NCBI GenBank assembly: GCA_000384495.1
Contig: ARQR01000014.1
Coordinates: 1 to 9,251, forward strand
Reading direction: 5' to 3'
Source: an actinobacterium SCGC AAA015-D07
GTDB taxonomy: Bacteria > Actinomycetota > Acidimicrobiia > Actinomarinales > Actinomarinaceae
DNA length: 9,251 bases
Position numbers and translations under genes: made by a program. Position 1 is the stretch's first letter. The number at the start of each line of letters is the position of its first letter. Positions 5,270 to 9,251 of this stretch are shown in pieces. The notes beneath the pieces were generated by a model that worked only from the letters and a program-made list of their open reading frames with translations, did no database searches and was not told where the DNA came from.

Positions 5270-6571
5270 ATTATCAATCTTTTCGGCAATTCTTGCAATT
5301 GTAGAAGATTGACCTAGTGCATAAATGGATTCAAATAACGGTGGACTTATTTTTGTACCAGTTATTGCAACTCTTGCAGCCTGGAATCCTTCTTTAGGTT
5401 TTAAATCAAGTTTCTTTAATTGTTCACGCATCATTGCTTCAATTTTGTCTAGTTCGAAATCTTTCATCGTTTTAAATTCATCTCGAATGTTCGTAAGATA
5501 ATCCTGTGCAGATTTTGAATTAACTTCGTCCCATTCGTCCTTGTCAACATTAAAAGGTTCATCGAGTAGAAATTTTACTTGTCCTGTTAGGTCATTTAAT
5601 GTTTCAAGACGCTCTTGAACAACAGAAAGAATTAAATTGATCCTATCAATTTCTTCGCTGAATAATTCCCTTGATAATGAAGTTTTAATAGACTCATGAG
5701 CAATTTTATTAAATGTTTTTTCGTCAATTTCTCTAATGTATTGACCATTCATCCAAAGAAGCTTCTGTGTGTCAAAAATTGCGGGATTAGCTAAAACTTT
5801 TTTTAAATCAAAATTGTTTATTGCAAATTCTTTATCAAATATTTCTATATCATTTCCAGGAGACCAACCAAGGATTGACATAAAATTAAACATTGTTTCA
5901 GGTAAAACTCCACGCTCTCTGAATGACGAGACTGAAGTGTCACCATGTCTTTTACTTAATTTTTTTCCATCTGGCCCAAACAATAAAGGAAGATGACAAA
6001 AATCAGGGACTTTTGCATTCAATGCATTCATTATCATTATATGTTTTGGAGTGGAAGAGAGTATGTCCTCTCCTCTAGCGATTATTGTAATTTCATAGTC
6101 AATATCATCTACAGTCGAGGCAAGGTGATATGTTGGGCTTTTATCAGATCTTAAAATTACAAAATCTTCAACATCATTACTATTAAACCTCATGTCTCCT
6201 CTTATGTAGTCTTGGAAAAATATTTCTTTATCTTTTTGAACTCTAAACCTCACTGCTCCATCATCTTCATATGCAAAATCATTTTTTAGAAGCTGATTTG
6301 CTACTTCCTCATACCTACCAAATCTATCTGACTGCTTATATGAATTTGAATCACTAATTTCATAACCCTCATCCCAGTCGATACCAAGCCACGAAAGATT
6401 TTGTACAATATTTTCAATATATTCTGGAGTGCTTCTTTCGATATCTGTATCGTCTATTCTCAGAAGAAATTTACCATTATTATTTCTTGCATAAAGCCAA
6501 TTAAATAATGCGGTTCTTGCATTGCCAATGTGAAGCTCTCCAGTAGGTGACGGGGCGATTCTTAATTTCAT
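5264..6571 (-). CDS. gltX: Glutamyl-tRNA synthetase (compact, probably non-discriminating)
   Basis: A 435-residue class I synthetase that attaches Glu to tRNA-Glu and, by inference, to tRNA-Gln. HIGH motif: PSPTGELHIGNART (8-20, HIGN at 14-17). RIDDTDIERS is at 38-47. The GluRS core SPTYHLASTVDDID is at 145-158, ARGEDILSSTPKH at 165-177, and the KMSKS-type KLSKRHG at 204-210. A helical anticodon-binding domain fills the C-terminal ~140 residues. The protein is shorter than the usual ~470-490. Between NDFAYEDD (97-104) and GAVRFRV (105-111), the Cys-containing zinc-binding insertion found in many GluRS is missing. The ATG at 6571 starts 3 bases after the FAH stop, so the genes are coupled. The downstream tRNA-Glu and tRNA-Gln genes and the gatB piece in the same window support the transamidation route to Gln-tRNA. 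Confidence 0.95.
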   Translation of the reverse strand: MKLRIAPSPTGELHIGNARTALFNWLYARNNNGKFLLRIDDTDIERSTPEYIENIVQNLSWLGIDWDEGYEISDSNSYKQSDRFGRYEEVANQLLKNDFAYEDDGAVRFRVQKDKEIFFQDYIRGDMRFNSNDVEDFVILRSDKSPTYHLASTVDDIDYEITIIARGEDILSSTPKHIMIMNALNAKVPDFCHLPLLFGPDGKKLSKRHGDTSVSSFRERGVLPETMFNFMSILGWSPGNDIEIFDKEFAINNFDLKKVLANPAIFDTQKLLWMNGQYIREIDEKTFNKIAHESIKTSLSRELFSEEIDRINLILSVVQERLETLNDLTGQVKFLLDEPFNVDKDEWDEVNSKSAQDYLTNIRDEFKTMKDFELDKIEAMMREQLKKLDLKPKEGFQAARVAITGTKISPPLFESIYALGQSSTIARIAEKIDNL

Positions 6572-6574
6572 AAT

Positions 6575-7342
6575 TTACTCAACGGAATTAATTAATGTTC
6601 CTAAAGTTTCAATTTCAATTTTAATTTCATCTCCCGGTTTAACTTGACTTACCCCTTCTGGAGTTCCAGTCATCACAACATCGCCTGGAAGTAATGTCAT
6701 TATTGATGTTACAAATTCTAATATTTCGCCTATTGAATAAATCATATCTCGACTGTTTCCATCCTGTTTAAGATCACCATTTACATATGCTTTAATGTTG
6801 AGTTCTGGATTACTTGTAAATTCCGTTTGGATAAATGGTCCTAAAGGACAAAATGTATCGAAACCTTTAGCTCTTGTGAAGTGACCTGTTTTGCCTTGTA
6901 ATACTCTTTCTGATAAATCATTAGCTGCAGTTAATCCAAGGACATGTTCCGTCCAATTTTCTCTAGAAATATTTTTACTGACTTTTGAAATCACTAGTGC
7001 TAGTTCTGCTTCATGATCAACATGTTGACCTATTTTTGGATAAATTATATTTTGACCAGTACCAATTACAGATGTTGAGGGTTTAATAAAAAATACTGGA
7101 TTATCTGCCTGATACTCATATCCAGGCAATCCCATTTCCTCAGCGTGTTTTGCATAGTTTTTTGCTACAGCGACAACTTTTGATGGTAAGACTGGTGCTA
7201 GTAATTCAATTTCATCAAGTTCATAAATTTCCTCTGTACTTTCCCAAACAACTAGAGGAGATCCTTCGTAACGAATAACTTTATCCTCAACTAGCTCTCC
7301 ATAAAAGATTTCATTTTGATGTTTTGCTCTTACAATTTTCAT
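6575..7342 (-). CDS. Fumarylacetoacetate hydrolase (FAH) family protein
   Basis: A 255-residue protein of the FAH superfamily: metal-dependent hydrolases, isomerases or decarboxylases acting on beta-diketo or oxo acids. A short N-terminal domain (about 1-50) precedes the catalytic domain, which begins APVLPSKVVAVAKNYAKHAEEM. Metal-site motifs are visible: DHEAELALVI (109-118; E111, E113) and NDLSER (141-146; D142), followed by the family signature KGFDTFCPLGP (159-169) and, near the end, LLPGDVVMTGTPEGV. The exact substrate cannot be read from sequence; annotations such as 2-hydroxyhepta-2,4-diene-1,7-dioate isomerase or acylpyruvase are only family-level. Its place directly before gltX is the same as Rv2993c-gltX in M. 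tuberculosis, an actinobacterial hallmark. A weak AGAAG ribosome site precedes the ATG. Confidence 0.9.
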   Translation of the reverse strand: MKIVRAKHQNEIFYGELVEDKVIRYEGSPLVVWESTEEIYELDEIELLAPVLPSKVVAVAKNYAKHAEEMGLPGYEYQADNPVFFIKPSTSVIGTGQNIIYPKIGQHVDHEAELALVISKVSKNISRENWTEHVLGLTAANDLSERVLQGKTGHFTRAKGFDTFCPLGPFIQTEFTSNPELNIKAYVNGDLKQDGNSRDMIYSIGEILEFVTSIMTLLPGDVVMTGTPEGVSQVKPGDEIKIEIETLGTLINSVE

Positions 7343-7352
7343 GCTTCTAACA

Positions 7353-7358
7353 ATATTA
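7353..7358 (-). promoter_or_regulatory. Possible internal -10 element before the FAH-gltX pair
   Basis: TAATAT on the minus strand lies 10 bases before the FAH start, in the only sizeable gap (38 bp) of this operon. It could let FAH-gltX be transcribed apart from ilvE. No convincing -35 is seen. Confidence 0.25.
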
Positions 7359-7380
7359 AGGCATTGGAAAAATAGAGTGT

Positions 7381-7797
7381 TTAGTAAAAATTAAATATTG
7401 ATAAAAGGTGTGTGCCTTTATTTTTTTCCTTAGAACATTTAATTAACAATTCTTCTGTGAGGTCACCTAAACTATTTTCAGTTATTCTTAATATGCCTAA
7501 TATATGGTGAAGATCGTAAACAGTAGGAGCCCTGCCAAAATGTGCTGCTCTATTAATCATTAGGTTTATAACAATTGATGAAACTAATTTATTCCTTGGA
7601 TGATCGGCCCATAAAGTTTTATATTTATTTACTATTTTTATTGCAAAGCCACTATCCGGACCAGTACTTCCAAAAATCTCTTTGTCATTAGGATCAAGAT
7701 TTTCTGCAAGTCTTTTAGAGTTCTTTCTAGGAACAGGCATAACCGGGTCGTTGATTCTCTTAGTTTTATCTAAATTGATATTTGGTTCTTGAGGCAT
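7381..7797 (-). CDS. Hypothetical protein in the ilvE-FAH-gltX operon
   Basis: A 138-residue protein of a family I do not recognise. The first ~45 residues are polar and basic with several prolines (PVMPVPRKNSKRLAENLDP), likely flexible. A segment GSTGPDSGFAIKIVNKYK (about 43-60) leads into a helical region: a stretch with NKLVSSIVINLMINRAAHFGR (69-89), then APTVYDLHHILGIL and LGDLTEELL. There is no signal peptide, no clear transmembrane helix and no cysteine pair. Its ATG overlaps the ilvE stop by one base (TAATG), so it is translated together with ilvE. Coupling and complete length argue that it is a real gene rather than a chance frame. Function is not inferable from what can be seen. Confidence 0.7.
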   Translation of the reverse strand: MPQEPNINLDKTKRINDPVMPVPRKNSKRLAENLDPNDKEIFGSTGPDSGFAIKIVNKYKTLWADHPRNKLVSSIVINLMINRAAHFGRAPTVYDLHHILGILRITENSLGDLTEELLIKCSKEKNKGTHLLSIFNFY

Positions 7798-8333
7798 TAA
7801 ATCAATGTTATATATGATTTAAAATTATCATCCTTTGCATTTACCACATCTTCATATGAATCAATTATGTCTGAAGTGACATTTCCAACCTGTCCATCTG
7901 ATATGTCATCTTTATCAATACTTACTACCCCAATAACACCAGTTGCAGTACCAGTAAAAAATACTTCATCAGCGGTTTTAAGATCCTCTACTGTAAGATT
8001 TTTCTCTTCAATGAGAATATTTTTCTGTTCAGCAATCTCAATTACTGTTCTTCTAGTAATTCCATTAAGGGCACCTGTGGAATTTGGAGGGGTGTAGATA
8101 TTATTATCTTTAACGATAAAAATATTTTGTCCACTACCTTCTGCAACTGTTCCGTCATCACCTAACATGATTGCGTCATCATAACCATTCTCAACAGCAT
8201 CAATCTTGGCTAATGTGGAGTTCATGTAGCCTCCCACACCTTTAGCTAAAGGTATAAAACTCGTTGGACTAATTCTTCTCCATCTTGAAATACAAACGTT
8301 GACACCTTGATTGACTGCCTCGTCACCTAAATC
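7797..8333 (-). CDS. ilvE: Branched-chain amino acid aminotransferase, C-terminal part, cut off at a rearrangement junction
   Basis: About 177 codons of IlvE, the PLP enzyme that interconverts Leu/Ile/Val and their 2-oxo acids. The frame runs in homology from LGDEAVNQGVNVCISRWRRI (codons at 8330 downwards) to the stop at 7797-7799. It includes the catalytic-lysine segment IPLAKGVGGYMNS (Lys codon 8241-8243), the PLP-site EGSGQNIF, NGITRRTVIE and ADEVFFTGTATGV. A GTG at 8237 is only an internal Val: homology continues 31 codons upstream of it. Just beyond 8333 the frame hits TAA (8336-8334) and the DNA becomes gatB on the other strand, so the gene has no start here. By comparison with E. coli IlvE (309 residues), this piece begins near residue 129. 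The missing N-terminus matches the plus-strand piece starting at 9071. It overlaps the downstream 138-residue gene by one base. Confidence 0.9.
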   Translation of the reverse strand, partial: DLGDEAVNQGVNVCISRWRRISPTSFIPLAKGVGGYMNSTLAKIDAVENGYDDAIMLGDDGTVAEGSGQNIFIVKDNNIYTPPNSTGALNGITRRTVIEIAEQKNILIEEKNLTVEDLKTADEVFFTGTATGVIGVVSIDKDDISDGQVGNVTSDIIDSYEDVVNAKDDNFKSYITLI

Positions 8334-8336
8334 TTA
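8326..8336. other. Inverted chimeric junction: ilvE C-terminal part joined to gatB C-terminal part
   Basis: To the left, minus-strand codons read as IlvE up to about 8330. To the right, plus-strand codons read as GatB from about CCT AAA TCT TAT (8326 on). Both homologies meet, and may share a few bases (CCTAA), with no intergenic DNA between. Both genes are interrupted mid-domain with opposite orientations, which no normal gene layout explains. Best read as an amplification or assembly chimera, or else a true inversion end point. Confidence 0.8.
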
Positions 8337-8553
8337 TGCAACTGATAACAATCTTATCCAATCTTCAGATGATGAGGAAATAAAAACACTCGTGACTTCT
8401 GTAATTAAAGAAAATCAAGATATTGTTGAAAGATTAGAAGATCCCGAAGATAAACTTGTTGGTTTTTTAGTGGGACAAGTAATGAAAAGCTCAGTGAATA
8501 AGGTTAATCCTGGATCTGTCAAAGATATCTTACTTAAAGAGTTATTTGGATAA
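8326..8553 (+). CDS. gatB: Aspartyl/glutamyl-tRNA amidotransferase subunit B, C-terminal fragment
   Basis: The last ~75 codons of GatB, the tRNA-binding and kinase subunit of GatCAB, which amidates Glu-tRNA(Gln) to Gln-tRNA(Gln) (and Asp-tRNA(Asn)). What remains is the YqeY-like tail domain: NNLIQSSDDEEIKTLVTSVI, then a helix with VERLEDPEDKLVGFLVGQVM and KSSVNKVNPGSVKDILLKEL. The GFLVGQVMK segment and 'NP-x-x-V-x-x-(I/L)L' ending are typical. The kinase core and the rest (about 400 residues in a normal GatB) are absent because the frame meets ilvE sequence at the junction. The TTG at 8311 would be an accidental start inside antisense ilvE DNA. The 3' end overlaps the convergent pgpA by 20 bases. 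Confidence 0.88.
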   Translation, partial: PKSYATDNNLIQSSDDEEIKTLVTSVIKENQDIVERLEDPEDKLVGFLVGQVMKSSVNKVNPGSVKDILLKELFG

Positions 8554-9010
8554 TTTGATTCACAATCATAGCCGATATTAATCCAATAAACCCAGCCCCA
8601 AGATCATCGTAGAGAACTCCTAATTTCCCTGGAAGCTTCTCCAATTTTCCAACAAAAGATGGTTGCTTAAGAATATCACTTAATCTAAAAACTAGAAAAC
8701 CAGACAATAAAGGTAACAATTCTGGCCCAGAACCTATTGTTACAAGACTCATTCCACAAATCTCATCTAGCGTAATCCAGCTTGGATCAGAGGATGCATC
8801 ATCATCGTCGACAGTTACAAAATATAAAATAATTAAAACAATAAATAATATGAATAAGTTAAGAGTGTTCCAAATCCCAAACAGATTATTACCGAAATAG
8901 ATTTCAAATATTAATAATAAAGAGGCAAAAGTGCCTCCACCTTTTTTATTTTTAAAAAATGCCTCCCAAAAAAGGCCAACCCCAAATCCTGAAGCAATAA
9001 ATCGTTTCAC
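8534..9010 (-). CDS. pgpA: Phosphatidylglycerophosphatase A family protein
   Basis: A 158-residue membrane protein related to PgpA, which dephosphorylates phosphatidylglycerophosphate to phosphatidylglycerol. Family marks: N-terminal GFGVGLFWEAFFKNKKGGGTFAS (about 8-30) in place of the usual 'GSG-x-x-P-x-APGT-x-GS'; DPSWITLDEICGM (about 79-91), matching 'D-x-x-x-(I/V)-x-DE-x-x-G'; FRLSDILKQPSF (about 107-118), matching 'FR-x-FD-x-x-KP'; and LGVLYDDLGAGFIG (about 129-142), matching 'G-(I/L)-x-x-DD-x-x-AG'. Three to four hydrophobic stretches fit a membrane protein. A GTG at 9010 is chosen because it leads straight into the first motif and no ATG lies upstream before a stop; the Shine-Dalgarno is poor. 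It is convergent with gatB (20-base overlap) and divergent from ilvE. The N-terminal motif deviates from the E. coli form, so activity is likely but not certain. Confidence 0.8.
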   Translation of the reverse strand: MKRFIASGFGVGLFWEAFFKNKKGGGTFASLLLIFEIYFGNNLFGIWNTLNLFILFIVLIILYFVTVDDDDASSDPSWITLDEICGMSLVTIGSGPELLPLLSGFLVFRLSDILKQPSFVGKLEKLPGKLGVLYDDLGAGFIGLISAMIVNQIIQITL

Positions 9011-9032
9011 AATTTGAATAATAGTATTTTTC

Positions 9033-9061
9033 TTGGATAGACCTTTTAAAAGGTGTAGTAT
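9033..9061 (+). promoter_or_regulatory. Candidate ilvE promoter with the palindrome in its spacer
   Basis: TTGGAT (9033-9038) and TAGTAT (9056-9061) are separated by exactly 17 bp and resemble sigma-70-type -35 (3/6 match) and -10 (4/6 match) boxes. Transcription would start near 9068, almost at the GTG (9071), i.e. nearly leaderless. That agrees with the lack of a well-spaced ribosome site. The 60-bp region also has to serve pgpA on the other strand. Confidence 0.4.
9041..9054. promoter_or_regulatory. 14-bp perfect palindrome ACCTTTTAAAAGGT, candidate operator
   Basis: A perfect two-fold palindrome centred at 9047/9048 in the divergent pgpA-ilvE region. It fills the spacer of the candidate ilvE promoter, where a dimeric repressor or a spacer-bending regulator would act. 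Its right half (AAAAGGTG) also looks like a ribosome site, but it is about 16 bases from the GTG, too far to be ideal. The bound protein is unknown. Confidence 0.45.
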
Positions 9062-9070
9062 TTATTTACT

Positions 9071-9251
9071 GTGGAAAAATCCGATTTTATATGGTTTGAT
9101 GGTGAATTTGTAGACTGGGACAGTGCTCAGATAAATGTAATGACACACACTCTGCATTATGGAACAGGTGTGTTTGAAGGTATAAGAGCAAGAAATACAG
9201 ATAAAGGTGTCTCAATTTTTAGACTTAATGACCATGTTGATAGATTATTTG
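9071..9251 (+). CDS. ilvE: Branched-chain amino acid aminotransferase, N-terminal part, running off the window
   Basis: The first 60 codons of IlvE. The GTG start at 9071 gives [16 protein letters not shown], the usual family opening, and an in-frame TAG lies 15 bases upstream, so no longer form is possible. Substrate-pocket residues are visible in [17 protein letters not shown] (25-41), followed by [11 protein letters not shown] at 50-60, which corresponds to E. coli IlvE residues ~52-62. The catalytic lysine lies beyond the window. This piece and the minus-strand piece at 7797-8333 do not overlap. They would together make one normal enzyme with about 65-70 codons missing between them. Confidence 0.93.
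   Translation, partial: MEKSDFIWFDGEFVDWDSAQINVMTHTLHYGTGVFEGIRARNTDKGVSIFRLNDHVDRLF

Noticed and set aside
5769..5996. Plus-strand frame of 75 codons
   Set aside because: It is antisense to gltX, which is intact and well conserved here.
7867..8097. Plus-strand frame of 76 codons
   Set aside because: It is antisense to the well-conserved ilvE C-terminal region.
7797..8237. GTG at 8237 as the start of a short aminotransferase
   Set aside because: IlvE homology, including the catalytic lysine segment, continues upstream of it to about 8330.
8311..8325. TTG at 8311 as the start of a small independent plus-strand gene
   Set aside because: These bases are ilvE sequence on the other strand; the product downstream is plainly the tail of GatB, so this is a truncated gene, not a novel small one.
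8326..8336. Invertible DNA switch (phase variation) at the ilvE-gatB junction
   Set aside because: No inverted repeat pair or recombinase gene is seen, and both orientations would break essential or core genes; a chimera is simpler.
9041..9054. Palindrome as an intrinsic terminator
   Set aside because: It lies upstream of both divergent starts, has only a 7-bp A/T-rich stem with no loop, and fits a protein-binding site better.

Overview
The window is AT-rich, bacterial and almost entirely coding. Neighbouring stops and starts repeatedly overlap by 1-4 bases. Two things point to an actinobacterium with a small, streamlined genome. First, a fumarylacetoacetate-hydrolase-family gene is followed by gltX and then a Glu/Gln tRNA cluster, with ilv and gatB genes nearby, an order known from Mycobacterium tuberculosis. 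Second, there is an F420-pathway guanylyltransferase (fbiD/cofC). The low GC and compactness would suit a marine lineage such as Candidatus Actinomarina; that assignment is inference.

Layout. 1-1361 (+): the tail of a class I/II aminotransferase, then a UMF1/Atg22-like MFS transporter. 1366-4350 (-): a tightly coupled set read right to left as pyk, a small Nfu-N-like protein, a TIGR01777-type epimerase and a coiled-coil protein. 4394-4996 (+): fbiD, divergent from pyk. 4997-5225 (-): three tRNA genes, Glu(CTC), Gln(CTG) and Glu(TTC). 5264-8333 (-): gltX, an FAH-family hydrolase/isomerase, an unrecognised 138-residue protein, and the C-terminal 60% of ilvE. 8326-8553 (+): the last ~75 codons of gatB. 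8534-9010 (-): pgpA. 9071-9251 (+): the first 60 codons of ilvE, running off the window.

The most notable structure is at about 8326-8336. An ilvE C-terminal part on the minus strand is fused back-to-back, without intergenic DNA, to a gatB C-terminal part on the plus strand. The matching ilvE N-terminus lies about 0.75 kb away in the opposite orientation. The two ilvE parts do not overlap and are complementary. This is either an inverted chimera (typical of multiple displacement amplification or misassembly) or a real ~1.1 kb inversion that breaks two core genes. I favour the chimera. The natural order would then be gatB>, <pgpA, ilvE>, orf138>, FAH>, gltX>, tRNAs>.

Functionally, gltX, tRNA-Gln and gatB together indicate indirect Gln-tRNA synthesis: a non-discriminating GluRS followed by the GatCAB amidotransferase. 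pyk and fbiD both use phosphoenolpyruvate and share a 43-bp divergent promoter region. I found no CRISPR array, insertion sequence, phage gene or defence system. Apart from the junction, this is core genome.
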